Shown in pieces: positions 32,685 through 44,167 of a stretch of 64,000 nucleotides of DNA. Under the pieces are notes generated by a model. That model made no database searches and was not told the origin of the DNA. It was given only the letters and a program-made list of their open reading frames with translations. The DNA lies in the NCBI GenBank assembly GCA_903813345.2, contig CAIIXF020000004.1:9430196-9494195 (forward strand). The letters run 5' to 3'. The stretch is from Owenia fusiformis. Lineage: Eukaryota; Annelida; Polychaeta; Sabellida; Oweniidae. Numbering within the stretch: the stretch's first letter is position 1; each line of letters opens with the position of its first letter. Position numbers and translations under genes: made by a program.

Positions 32685-33295
32685 TATTTACCGATATAAA
32701 CATTGAGTCGGTTAAGCACGTGGCTTTCTTTTTGGTACAAGGAGGTCATAATAGAAATCAATATAAGTAAAATAGACCGACTTGGGCAAGGCTACATTAT
32801 TGTCTGTCCCACATCATTTGAAACTGAATGCCTTGTCGTGTATGGAAATTAGTATCTACCATTATTTTTGATGTACTGAGTAATGGTTTATCAATTTATA
32901 TTTCTTATTCAACATATTGTATGGTTTTTGTATGAATGAAATGTATCTTGGTGTTATGGTCCTGGTATATTGTGAATATAATGGAACTTGGATGCTCAGG
33001 AGGGGGGGGGGGGGGGTTAAACAAATGCTTCTTATGTTTCCTTATAACAGGTGTGCACTTAGATATTTTCTTTTTTAAGGTTATGTTTTATTTATCAATG
33101 CTATCATTTCACAATATCCGACAATGGGTCGAGGCCATTGACATTAGTGGCCCATGTCGATTTTCATACATACACATTTATAAAAGTTCTAAAATAGAGT
33201 TAAGTGGGCACATAAAAACCAAGTAATTTTAGGCTGCTGAAACACTCAGCATGACAATACATGTGAGTTACAAAAAAAATTTAAACATAGCTAGT
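32685..33295. other. Gene-free stretch with poly-G
   Basis: AT-rich, with an uninterrupted G run at 33001-33016 interpreted as simple sequence. The 96-residue frame at 32936-33226 encodes the poly-G as glycines and has no recognisable domain. Confidence 0.5.
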
Positions 33296-33299
33296 CTAC

Positions 33300-34550
33300 A
33301 ATTAAAGAAATAAAGTGAGAAGCTTGTTAGTTTCAATTTTATATGTTGAGCCACCATATAACAATGTATTTAGTTTCTCTTTTGCATTTAGTTTGTTATA
33401 ATGGTGAATGTTGAAATTGGGTATCCCTGCAAGGTTGAGTGCTAGTTGTTCCCTGAGATCAAGTAATAGGGGGCAAGAAAAGAATAGGTGTTGGGTTGTC
33501 TGAGATCGAAAACTGCACAAGCATTGAGGATTAACATTATAGAATTGATGCTGGAACTAGTGGTAACGAAAAATGAAATCACATCTGGTTTTATTAAGCA
33601 CTATTTCAGCTTGCCTGTCTAAATTCAAGTGGTTTGTGTCAATTTGGGTCTTCTTTGGAAATAAATGTTTTTTAAGATGATATTTAAAAGTGCGCTTTAT
33701 TGGAATGGGTTTGAGTTGAACAGGTAATGTGTCCCTCTCCCATTCAGAAATAGAAAAAACTACAGTACCGCGTCTAGTTTTTTCAGATTGTTTCGCGGGT
33801 ACAATAAAATGGGGCCTTTTTCTTAAGGCTCAAGTTGGCCTCTTGTTTCGGTACGTATTGAAAATATTAGAAATGTATGGAGGGGCATTTTCATAATAAA
33901 CATCATGCAATAATAAAAAAATTTTGTTTTCTTTTTTCCGATAATGGAGCCCAGTTTAGAATTCTCAGAACTTTGTTTGTATTTGTTCCCTTGGTACATC
34001 TGCTAACAATTAAGGCTGCCTTGTACTGAAGCCTGTCCAATTTCAACAGTTCGTGTTTTGGAGCCGCATCAAATAAAATTGAGCCGTATTCTAAATGGGG
34101 TAAAATAAAGGACATACACATAGTTTCAATGTGTTTGTTGCAATCTTATATTTTAGACAATTAAGTGGATTTATCATCTTGTCTATTTTGGTACGGAGTT
34201 GGGTAATGTGTTCGGTGAAAGTCAGAACATCATCTAAAATTACACCCAGGTGGCAGTGTGAATATTGTCTTGCTATAGTTTCACCATTCATGGTAACTGG
34301 CTGAAACTGCCTCTTGAAACGACATGTACCCCTATACTAGTATATCAATTCTTTACTTTTAAATGCTTTGAATTTCAACTTCCACAAATCGGACGATTCA
34401 GACAACTTATCAAGATCAAATTGAATTTCCCTTTGAGCCTCAGTTAGATCTTTTTCTTACTGGGTTCTAACAATTTTGTCATTTCCCTTTGGCACTCAGA
34501 ATGTGTACATATGGCGTCCTCTGCATCTTATTCGACGTATGAAATAGCGC
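33300..34550 (-). pseudogene. Degenerate non-LTR retrotransposon (LINE), 3' half of the reverse transcriptase
   Basis: Read on the minus strand, the frames follow one another in the order of a Jockey/CR1-like reverse transcriptase C-terminus. There is a decayed active-site region (DAEDA in place of the usual xADD) near 34520, then DLDKLSESSDLWKLKF, GVILDDVLTFTEHITQLRTK (34091-34291), FILPHLEYGSILFDAAPK with LDRLQYKAALIVS (33903-34121), a 'SEWERDTLPV' block, and a terminal zinc-knuckle-like CSFRSQTTQHLFFSC (33302-33520). Frames change between blocks, and the N-terminal and endonuclease parts are missing. It is a 5'-truncated, mutated, immobile copy. Exact superfamily assignment is not attempted. 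Confidence 0.85.
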
Positions 34551-34659
34551 GTGCCATCCCTTGAAATTCGTACTCTGCCAATCTCAAACGGTACTGTACA
34601 TAGCTGTAGTGCTGCAAAACGATGTTGGGATTGGGTTTGTACATACATCGATTTTAGTT

Positions 34660-35060
34660 AAAGGTGCAACAATTAGTGCAGAATGGCCAATAAATGATCA
34701 ATGACCAGTGTCAAAGTATTTTTTAAGTTTGGATATTTCATCAAGACTAATATATATTTTTATGATCTATAAAGAAACCCCCTGGATGAACATCATTTCG
34801 GCTGATATTCCTCTTGACACGTGATAGATCTTAAAAATCTATAAGTGGGACTCCCTTTATAGAAGCTTTGAACTGAATTTACACTTCTTAATTGAAATTG
34901 GAAGTTTATCCATACATTTTAAGAAAATAGGTACTTCTTATGTTCTACTTATGTCAAACAAGGTGTTTAGCCAAATGTTGCCCTGATACCTCAGAAGAAG
35001 TAAACAATTTTGAATTTTCTCTCTACAGACTTCGTTGCCCCTTTAACCTCAACACTTATT
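34660..35060 (-). repeat. Family-G repeat, inverted copy
   Basis: Reverse complement of the repeat found in intron 2 of genes 2 and 3 (17390-17830, 29930-30620), starting at 'AAGGTGCAACAATTAGTGCA'. It adjoins the 5' edge of the LINE remnant. Confidence 0.65.
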
Positions 35061-36400
35061 TATTGTTAAAACAATACTGCATAACAATTGCGAATAAATC
35101 CAGTAAGTTACTTTACATATACTCTAAGGTAAGTTATTTATGTACATTTACTCCATATTGTAAATACACTTTTGTAAATAGAGAAAAAGAACACGTAATT
35201 CGTATAATTGTTATTTATCGACATTTTCCCTACTAGTATCCCGAACAATCTGGCTTGAAAGGCACATTTTTACAAACCCAAAATACCTTGTCCTGTTCAG
35301 CTTGAAAAGTGGACGTTTTATAAAATTACTAAAAAGCCCGCATCTTTTGAATGATCAGGAATTGTTCATCAGCCTGAAAAGATAGAGATGGATTAATCTA
35401 TGGCTTGTTTTAGCATAAACAATTCAACAAGAAACACACACTGAACAATATAGTACCTCATAACCAAAATGGCAATTAGGGTCACTCCGTCTACGGACTC
35501 TTACGACCAGAAGAATCAACAAACGCTGCAACCAAGCAAATATTTGGCAAATGTAATATAAAATATGCGAAGATATATTATGTATATTGCATAGAATGTC
35601 TCAAGACTATAAGTTATTGAATGATTTGAAGTGCAATACAGGATATACTGCTCGAGAAATTCCGTATTGAAACGAAACGAAGTCAAGTAGATTGGTAAAG
35701 CACAAGAACTGACCAATCAGAGGGCTTCATTTTACAGATTATACGATAAAATGATTCAGAATGAAAACAATAATATAAAATACGATAAATTGATCCACTC
35801 CACAACTTATAGACTATTCGGCACGATTGTCAAGTGCAAACTTGAAAACAAAAAGGTATGTATACATGTATATCATGAAAATTTCCAAATGTTAATTTGA
35901 CCCAATTTTAGCATCAAACTGTCCATTTGCTATATTGTGTATTGTAATTTAGGCATTTTTATTTGAAGATGTTACATATACAAGGATCAGAACTCAATCA
36001 ATACGACCGCTGTCGCAACTTACAGCAATAATTTAGTTCATATCTTAACGGTGACTGACCCGACTTCCAGACCTGATAACAACCAAGACTTAAGGATCAC
36101 ATGCCTGACCAACACCCTACTGCACATTTGTAACGCGTTCTTTTCATGTTACCTCACCTGTATATTCTTCCAAATGTTAAAGAGCGATTGAAGAGCTTAT
36201 TTTGTTTAAATGAATTGAATAACAAAAAGGTGTGTTATGGCCCTAACCTTAATGCAATTACTTACTTTTGTATTCTGCGTTTTATCGATATTTTACAATT
36301 GATCCTGCAATCGAGTTTTATCGATATTTATTGATGCTTTGGTGAACGGCCTACCCAGTTCCCGAGAATAGTTTAGAAATATATATTTTTTGTTTCAGGC
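35061..36400. other. Gene-free AT-rich stretch
   Basis: No gene, repeat family or RNA was recognised. Short frames (35516-35716 minus, 36146-36334 plus) are unremarkable. Confidence 0.45.
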
Positions 36401-36869
36401 TCACAAATTTTCCAATATAGAATATATAAGCCTAGATCGCTCAATTAACATTCGATTGTTAACATTCATTGATCTAATTTGGGCGTCTGATAAAAAAACA
36501 AAGGTCGCTATCACTTCCCAATATTTGTAGTCAAATTTATATATACTGTTTAATGATATAGACCAATCAAATATATGGAGATCAGAGTATACGAATCCAG
36601 ATGTGAACGACCGATTTTGTTATGTGTTTTGTATATATATATATTTGGACAACTTAAACTTGACTTGTAACACTTTACATCTAATCGTGACCATCTTATA
36701 GTGTAAAGATCCACCGAACTTGGATAGATGACCGAAGTTGACTTTATTAGATGTGCTCCAAATGATGGATTATATATTTTCGGTAAACAGCTGCATTGGT
36801 GCACAATAAATCTCATCATCCGCTCATCAACGTATTGGCAGCTGCTATAGGATACCAGTTATAGTCCGT

Positions 36870-36939
36870 GAGGATTTTACAGACATTTTATGAGATTTTA
36901 TACATACGATTTTTCTAAGATCAGTTTGACACTAGTAAA
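36870..36939 (+). promoter_or_regulatory. 5' flank of PAN-mucin gene 4
   Basis: The 70 bases before the ATG match the same position in gene 1 (GATTTTTCT...TTTGACACTA). They are probably 5' UTR conserved between paralogues. No clear TATA box was assigned. Confidence 0.4.
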
Positions 36940-36991
36940 ATGAAGGCATCCAAATTCATTGTGCTGGTAGTATTGATTCAACTGACAAAAG
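36940..36991 (+). CDS. PAN-mucin gene 4, exon 1: signal peptide
   Basis: It encodes MKASKFIVLVVLIQLTK plus one base (phase 1) before donor GTATGT. It is almost identical to exon 1 of gene 1 with conservative changes in the hydrophobic core. Joined to 43147-43398 and 44168-44898 it gives an uninterrupted 344-residue protein. Intron 1 is long (about 6.2 kb) and full of repeats. Confidence 0.8.
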
Positions 36992-37091
36992 GTATGTATG
37001 GTCAAAATAGTCGCAACCACTTGGGGCAAATATCAAATTAAAAAAAAAATACATTCCTTGTTTTCCAATTTGAAGATATCTCCAATTTCCA

Positions 37092-37782
37092 AAGATGGGT
37101 ATCGATATGGTGAACTTTTTGAACACACGTTTCTCTTAAACCAGTCATCAAAAAATTCTGAAAATTTTACACATCGTCAATTTAATGCTCAGTTTTAGAT
37201 AACAATATAATTTTTAATTAATATATAAACTTCTCTCAATATTGTTTAACAAAACAAATCAGACACTTCTTTTGTTCTTGGTATCATATGTTCTGAATGA
37301 AATCCGAACCTCATTGGAACAAAATGACATAAAGACAACGCGTTTAGGTCTCTCAATATTCTAATTGTACAAAAGAAAGTTTGGTTGATTTAAAAAAGTA
37401 TTTTTATTAATTTTTTTATTAATTTATTAATTTTTATATATATATTTTTTTTAAATACTCTTTGTTAAATCAACCAAAATTTCCTTTGTATAACTATAAT
37501 ATTGAGAGGTCTAAGAAAATGTTGTATAAACTATTTTGTTCCAACACGCTTTGGAAAGATATTTCATTTCATTCTCAAGAATTGGTAAAAAGGAACAAAA
37601 AACAATTGCACTAAAGAAGTGTTAACAAAAACAGTTATATAAAATAATTTTCGCATTAAATTGTCGTCAATCAGTCAAAATTACATAAAGGACCGTCTTT
37701 TTATACAGAATGTTTTTTAATAATTGGTTAAAAAGAAAAAAAAATTGAATTCAGTCCACCATATTGATACCAATCCTTAAAA
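37092..37782. mobile_element. Foldback element, family F, copy 2, in gene 4 intron 1
   Basis: The ends GGTATCGATATGGTGAACT and the inverse near 37760-37782 match copy 1 at 10705-11445. The same internal inverted arms around CTCTCAATATT occur, with an expanded TTTATTAATTT/TATATA tract in the middle (37400-37455). Confidence 0.65.
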
Positions 37783-38940
37783 AACAGTATTTCGTAATCG
37801 TATTTTATCATCAGTTCATTTTCAAAATGAAAATTGATTTTATGTAAAATGAGAAAACATTTCGCAATTGACGGGTTTGTTTCGCACCGAACAGGCGATT
37901 TTGAAGTCGCATTAGCAGATCGCAATTTGCATTGAAATCTTTCAATATTACCTTTAATGAAGTATAAACTAGTTGAAAGTTCTGGGGTGTCTGTGAAACT
38001 ACAAATATAAATGTTTATCAAAGTTAAAGAGAGAATCTGATATAGTGAGCAGTCTAAACAAAATTGCTTCAATTTTATAATATTTTTAGCTCATTTCATT
38101 CCTTGTCATGTCTATTTTCTAAAAAATACAAAAATGCTATTACTTTATTCAAGGAAAACTAAAGATTTTCACAATAATGTATAAATTTTTTTATAAGAAT
38201 GGTTACCATTCTTATTATTTGGGAGAATTTAAACATTTGTCACGCATTTTTGTGGTTTGAATCATTAATAACTTCACCAATTTATAACATATTGTGAATC
38301 TTTTGGGAGATATTGTATTTGAATAGATTGGTAGGTCAATTATACAAGTTGCTTGTAATTTTGTCACCCCCCTGTAGATCTGATTCTGCCTTTAACATCA
38401 TGATACTATTATTTCCCGCTGAATAACACCAGCATGGAATATAATTTATGTTGAAAAATCCCGTATTGAATTCGCATTCACCCGGTGGTTCCAATAATGA
38501 ATTTTATTCCATGATGGTGAAATTCCCTGCAATCTGATTGGTCCACGTGACTTAAATATATTCTGTATTTACACGCACTTTCCGGTGTCAATGACGTCAG
38601 CGTTGGGATACGGTCCAGTATCCCAACGCCCCAGATTTCCATCCAGGATATGACTGTTACTGAAAAAAATCAATGGCGATTACTTTACACCAACGCATGC
38701 TTATCTTTGAATTTTGCTATAAATATCCGATTCAAATATCAGAAACGTATACTGTGATCACCACAATCAATAATTTTAAGATAAAACACGCAAACAAAAA
38801 GCAAACAACAAGGCCATAAAGATTTTGAAGGAATATCGATTAAAAATCTCTGAGGTGAGAAGGTTGATCTGTTTCTCCGGCCCCGAGCCAACGGACTTGA
38901 TTTAGGCGAGTTTTATATGGGTAATCATGGAATAAAATCG
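37783..38940. other. Gene 4 intron 1, no gene
   Basis: AT-rich. A 12-bp-arm hairpin GCGTTGGGATAC/GTATCCCAACGC lies at about 38599-38628. The minus frame 37728-38072 shows no recognisable domain. Confidence 0.45.
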
Positions 38941-39076
38941 TTATTCAATGATTTCTTGTGAAATACAGAAAATATTCTTCCCTTGAACGTCTGTATTTCA
39001 CTCTGCTAGCGCATCGTGAAATACAACCTTCTCGGGAAGAATATTTTCTGTATTTCACTCGAATCATTGAATAACT
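38941..39076. repeat. Foldback hairpin, ~42-bp arms
   Basis: TTATTCAATGATT...GAAAATATTCTTCCC at 38941-38982 is mirrored by GGGAAGAATATTTTC...AATCATTGAATAA at about 39034-39075. A second inverted pair (GTATTTCAC/GTGAAATAC) sits in the loop around CTCTGCTAGCGCATC. Confidence 0.85.
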
Positions 39077-39264
39077 TATAGTATTCACCTTGCCCCTGTA
39101 TTTTATTAGCAGTTTGTCATTTTTCAAAAATCTTGAATTAAAGTTAAAACTTGAAAATGCTATTTTTCAAAACTTAATTCATTTTTTCGAAAAGATCAGT
39201 CATCTTAAAATTCCCAATTCCCAAATTGTTTAGACGCAACAAGAGTCTGAAAGTTTAAGAAACT

Positions 39265-39391
39265 ATTTCGGAACTTACATTCTTTATCTAATTAATAACA
39301 AATTTTCGCTTTCCACGGGTAAACTTTATCGGCAATCGGAACTTACATTTTTATCTAATTATGTTTTCGCTTTCCACGGGTAAACTTTTTT
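39265..39391. repeat. Imperfect ~60-bp tandem duplication
   Basis: 'CGGAACTTACATT...TTATCTAATTA...TTTTCGCTTTCCACGGGTAAACTT' occurs twice in direct order, the second time slightly shorter. Confidence 0.8.
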
Positions 39392-40160
39392 AGAATTACC
39401 ATAAAAAGGAAAGACTGAAACTATAGTAACCCGGATAGAAATGTTCAAGAGTAACTTATTCTCCTATAACTTTTTTAATTTTCGATATTATCAGAACCCT
39501 TTTATATATTTGAAAACTAGAGTAAAATTCTGACATACAAAATATTCAAGGAACAACCCTTTAGTTATTTTATTTTCTTAATAATATTAGTAAACTATAT
39601 ATCCTTAATATGAGTGACCCAAATAGACAATTTACCATTTTGTCTCATATTTGTTAAAATATAGCAGCATGTTTCGAAAATATGAATGTTCAGTTGAAAT
39701 TAAGGACATGTAACAGGTCTATGAAGTAATGAAGACCGCTGCCTTGATATGAGGTAATGACTGCATTTAAAACCTTTTGCTTTGAATTGACTTGTATGTA
39801 TATTTAAAAAATGGGTCGGTTGGCATTCTACGAAGGTCAGATGCCAAGATCATTCCAAGGTAAAATATCAATATCTAGGTACCCTTGATCTGTGCTGTGA
39901 CCCTTAATGACCACTGATTAGGTGACCTAAGGTCAAGGTCAACTTTATGGGTCAACTTCATTCACGGCCAACGGTAAATATTTGGTATTCGGAGATTCAA
40001 TGCAATTATATAGCGGGCATTTTTTTTATCTTTGTTTACCAAATCGAACGGGTAGATTGCTAGTTCATATTTAAAATGCCATTTTACCTCATAACGTTAA
40101 TGTATATTGGTCGTCATATTTGAATAGAATGCATATTATGTAAATAATACATATAGGTTA

Positions 40161-40335
40161 TTTCATGCTTGATTTTCAATATTAATTTTATTCCAGGGTA
40201 ATATGATATTGACCGAGGGAAATATGATATTGACCGAACGAGCGTAGCGAGTGTGTCAATATAATATTTACCGAGGTCAATGTCATATTTCCCGTGGAAT
40301 AAAATTCATATTGAGAATCAAGCATGAAACAAGGC
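40161..40335. repeat. Foldback hairpin with a CGAGCGTAGCGAG loop
   Basis: TTTCATGCTTGATTTTCAAT at the left is mirrored by ATTGAGAATCAAGCATGAAA at the right. The arms continue through ATTTTATTCCAGGGTAATAT with mismatches. The loop contains ACGAGCGTAGCGAGTGTG, a motif also in the hairpin loop near 42734. Confidence 0.82.
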
Positions 40336-40369
40336 ATTAACATGACAAAATGTCACCACCTAAAACAAT

Positions 40370-41900
40370 TTGGTCAATTTAAAGCAAGTTGGAAAATACC
40401 TTTTGACCTTAAGAAGGTTTGATTTGAACTTCTTAGAACATGTAGATGATTTTGAAAAAAAATCGTCAATTTGAAGCAAGTTGAAAAAATACTTCTTTGA
40501 CTTTTTTTGACATTGAGAAGGTCATTGAAGGTCAAATGTAAAGTCAGATATGAACTTCTGAGAACATGTAGATGATTTTGAAAAAAAAATTAAGTAAATT
40601 TGAAGCAAGTTGAAAAAAGACCTTTTTGACCTTGAAAAGGTCATTGAAGGTCAAATATCAAATCTAAAGTCAGATTTGAACTTCTGAGAACATGTAGATG
40701 ATTTTGAAAAAAAAATAGTCAATTTGAAGCAAGTTGAAAAAAGACCTTTTTGACCTTGAGAAGGTCATTGAAGGTCAAAGGTCAAATCTAAAGTCAAATT
40801 TGAACTTCTGAAAAGATGTAGATGATTTTGAAAAAAAAATTTGGTCAATTTGAAGCAAGTTGAAAACAGACCTTTTTGACCTTAAAGGTCAAATGTCAAA
40901 TCTAAAGTCAGATTTGAATTTCTAAGAACATGTAGATGATTTTGAAAAAAAAATTAGTCAATTTGAAGCAAGTTGAAAAAAAACCTTTTTGACCTTTTTT
41001 TACCTTGAGAAGGTCATTGAAGGTCAAATGTCAAATCTAAAGTCAAATCTAAAGTCATATTTGAATTTCTGAGAACATGTAGATGATTTTGAAAAAAAAA
41101 ATTAGTCAATTTGAAGCAAGATGAAAAAATACCTTTTTGACATTGAGAAGGTCATTGAAGGTCAAATGTAAAATCTAAAGTCAGATTTGAATTTCTGAGA
41201 ACATGTAGATGATTTTGAAAAACTTTTTTAGTCAATTTGAAGCAAGTTGAAAAAAGACCTTTTTGACCTTTTTTGACTTTGAGAAGGTCATTGAAGGTCA
41301 AATGTCAAATCTTAAGTCAAATCTAAAGTCAGATTTGAATTCCTGAGAACACGTAGATGATTTTGAACATTTTTTTTAGTCAATTTGAAGCAAGTTGAAA
41401 ACAGACCTTTTTTGACCTTGAGAAGGTCATTGAAGGTCAAATGTCAAATCTTAAGTCAAATCTTAAGTCAGATTTGAATTTCTGAGAACACGTAGATGAT
41501 TTTTAAAAAAAAAATTAGTCAATTTGAAGCAAGTTGAAAACAGACCTTTTTGACCTTTTTTGACCTTGAGAAGGTCATTGAAGGTCAAATGTCAAATCTA
41601 AAGTCAGATTTGAAGGTCAAATGTCAAATCTAAAGTCAAATCTAAAGTCAATTTGAAGCAAGATGAAAAAATACCTTTTTGACATTGAGAAGGTCATTGA
41701 AGGTCAAATGTAAAATCTAAAGTCAGATTTGAATTTCTGAGAACATGTAGATGATTTTGAAAAAAAATTTAGTCAATGTGAAGCAAGTTGAAAAAAGACC
41801 TTTTTGACCTTGAGAAGGTCATTGAAGGTCAAATGTCAAATCTAAAGTCAGATTTGAACTTCTGAGAACATGGAGATGATTTAGAAAAAAATTGAAGTCA
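40370..41900. repeat. Satellite/minisatellite array, ~125-bp monomer, about 11-12 copies
   Basis: The monomer contains, in order, 'GTCAATTTGAAGCAAGTTG', 'GACCTTTTTGACCTTGAGAA', 'GGTCATTGAAGGTCAAATGT', 'CAAATCTAAAGTCAGATTTG', 'GAACATGTAGATGATTTTG' and an A run. Spacing varies around 113-145 bp because the GACCTT and TCTAAAGTCAAA sub-blocks expand. Monomer-like pieces also occur at 10440-10510 and 11530-11610. It lies in intron 1 of gene 4. Confidence 0.92.
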
Positions 41901-42027
41901 GTCTAAACAGTATTTGTTAAGTTATAGGAAGTTGTAAGAAATTGTTACAGACGCCGGACGCCAACCTCCAACCGCCGTCGCAAAAAAACGGAGACCATAA
42001 CAATATGTCACCACTTTTGGTGATGAC

Positions 42028-42490
42028 ATAATAACCTTTTTATTCCATAATTTAATTTTTGAGAATTCAAGGAAAAAGATATTTCAAGAAAATTGAAATT
42101 TTTTAATAAAAATGAAAAACTGATTCAAAATTGCAATTTTTTTAAATAAATTAAAATCTTTGAAAAATTGAAATTTTTTGAAAAAAATGAAAATTTCTGA
42201 ATTTTTTTTCCAGGGACAATATGATTCCCTCGGTCAATATCATATTACCCTGGAATAAAATTCATATTGAAATTCAAGCATGAAATAACCTTTTTATTCC
42301 ATAATTTAATTTTTGAGAATTCAAGGAAGAAGATATTTCAAGAAAATTGAAATTTTTTGGAAAAAATGAAAAACCGATTCAAAATTGAAATTTTTTAAAT
42401 AAATGAAAATCTTTGAAAAATTGCAAAATGAAAATTTCTGAATTTTTTTTTCGAAAATTGGAGAAAATTGGAAAAATCAAATTTTTTTGA
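42028..42490. repeat. Direct duplication of a ~255-bp AT-rich block
   Basis: 'AATAACCTTTTTATTCCATA' followed by 'GAATTCAAGGAA(A/G)AAGATA' and a long A/T-rich tail occurs at about 42028-42240 and again from about 42283. Between them is a partial copy of the 40161 hairpin arm (ATATTACCCTGGAATAAAAT). The 131-residue minus frame over this block is low-complexity. Confidence 0.75.
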
Positions 42491-42499
42491 AAAAAATGA

Positions 42500-42834
42500 T
42501 TTTTTTTTGAAAAAAATAGGGACAATATGATTTTTTTCCAGGGACAATATGATTTTTCGAGTATATATTATTTTTTTTACAGGGACAATATGATTTTTGA
42601 GTATATATGATTTTAAGAGGGATGATATGATTTTATTTCCCAGGGAAAACAGTAGTATTATGGAATAAATAGAGGATATCCTATGATTTATGAGTGATAT
42701 GATTTTTATCAACGAATGGATATGATATCTGCACGAGCGAGCGTAGCGAGAGAGTGCAGATATCAATAACCATGAGTGGATTAAAATCATATCACGAGTA
42801 AATCATAGGATGTTCTTTTTATTCCATAGTTAAA
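42500..42834. repeat. GGGACAATATGATTTTT repeats and a foldback hairpin
   Basis: 'GGGACAATATGATTTTT' recurs at 42529, 42542 and 42582, with a diverged copy at about 42620. From about 42650 a hairpin follows. ATGGAATAAA...GATATCCTATGATTTA at the left and TAAATCATAGGAT...TTATTCCATA at the right enclose a loop with GCACGAGCGAGCGTAGCGAG. Confidence 0.75.
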
Positions 42835-43146
42835 GTCATCATCAGAATCGTCGGAAATTAAGTCATTTAATTCGAATTTTCCAAACGATCCGGCGATGTT
42901 GACACTTAGCCTCGTTTTGAGTCTGAAGTAGCAAAAATCCATAAACCATCGCATACGGCGCCGTATGTCATGGTTAAAATACCGTATGCTATGGTTAAGT
43001 GAAAATTTGTCAAAAATATAATATTTTACCACCGATTACAAAAATACCGTTTTTATTTTCACATGTTATCCTATGAATATCATGCTAACTATGGAATAAA
43101 GTTATATATTTTATATAAAGTTATATATTTTATTTATAATTTGTAG

Positions 43147-43398
43147 ATGCCTCATCAAGTTGGGTGGTTATATCGGGTGCATGCCTGCCAGGATTCAACA
43201 ATAAAATAATAGAAGATATCGAATCTTTGGCAAGATGCAAAAGGAAGTGTGAAATACAGACAACATTTATATGCCGCTCAGTCGAATACAGCGAGTCCAA
43301 CGAAAAGTGTATTCTTTCAACAGAACACTCAGGGACCCAGTCGATAAGCAACCCATGCGGAGTTTCTTCATATGACTATGCCGAGAGGTCTCTTACAG
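43147..43398 (+). CDS. PAN-mucin gene 4, exon 2: PAN/Apple domain
   Basis: An 84-codon phase 1-1 exon after acceptor AATTTGTAG, with donor GTAACT. It encodes DASSSWVVISGACLPGFN, CKRKCEIQTTFICRSVEY, KCILS, SGTQSIS, NPC and YAERSLT. All six PAN cysteines are kept, at about residues 18-101 of the protein. Intron retention would add GNFRFTIDV and a stop, giving a small secreted PAN protein. The minus frame 43130-43351 is a shadow. Confidence 0.87.
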
Positions 43399-44167
43399 GT
43401 AACTTTCGATTTACTATTGATGTATAATTAAAACTAATGGCTAAATGAATTGTTGATTATTGAAGAATGATTTGTAAATGTAATGATGCTGTGAGTGAAG
43501 GTGATAGTCTGAATTCAAAGGCTAGGATACCAAAGGTGGATTAAATCATCCTCGGTATATTGAGTCATGTTCCCATATTCATCTCATACATTGTAAAATA
43601 TATAAAGTAATCATCCACAAGAAACATTTTAATATGGGGATGGATATATGGATTAAAAGAATGATATCAATATTATTAAAGTAGTGAACACTTTTTACAA
43701 GAGAGATGATATTTTTTATAGATATACATAGCCAATGTTTTTTCTTTTCTTTGCGTTATTTCTCTATGGACCATATGTTATACTATTTTTCAAACAACTA
43801 ATGTATAAACTTTCAAATAAAATCAAAGATGGCTTTTCTAGGTTTAAACGAATGATTTATCATGTCCTACTGCACCTGGTCCATTTATTCAGACTACATG
43901 TGATTTAAACTTGTAATGGGACCATTGACTATAATACTTTTTATATATTATTCTTTTGCATCATTTTAAAGACATGCATGCATTGGGTAGCATACTCTCA
44001 GATCTACTTCCTTTCATTAAGCCTAAGATACAAATGGTATCTGAGTAAATTGAGTATTCAGTACACTTGTCGAAATATCAATGTTAGGAGGTCATGAATG
44101 ATTAAATTGTTAATGACATGTTAAATCCTTACCGCAAAATCAACACCGTTGACTGATGTAATTTCAG
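43399..44167. other. Gene 4 intron 2, no gene
   Basis: Short intron without recognisable insertions. Its block near 43990 ('GGGTAGCATACTCTCAGATC') matches gene 1 intron 2 near 5945, showing shared descent of these two introns. Confidence 0.6.

Noticed and set aside
32936-33226. 96-residue frame with a poly-glycine stretch
   Set aside because: The glycines come from a simple G run and no domain is visible.
40370-41900. CRISPR-like array of regularly spaced repeats
   Set aside because: Whole ~125-bp units repeat without unique spacers and the context is an animal intron; it is a satellite.
42395-42790. 131-residue minus-strand protein
   Set aside because: Low-complexity Lys/Phe/Ser/Ile sequence from an A/T-rich direct duplication.
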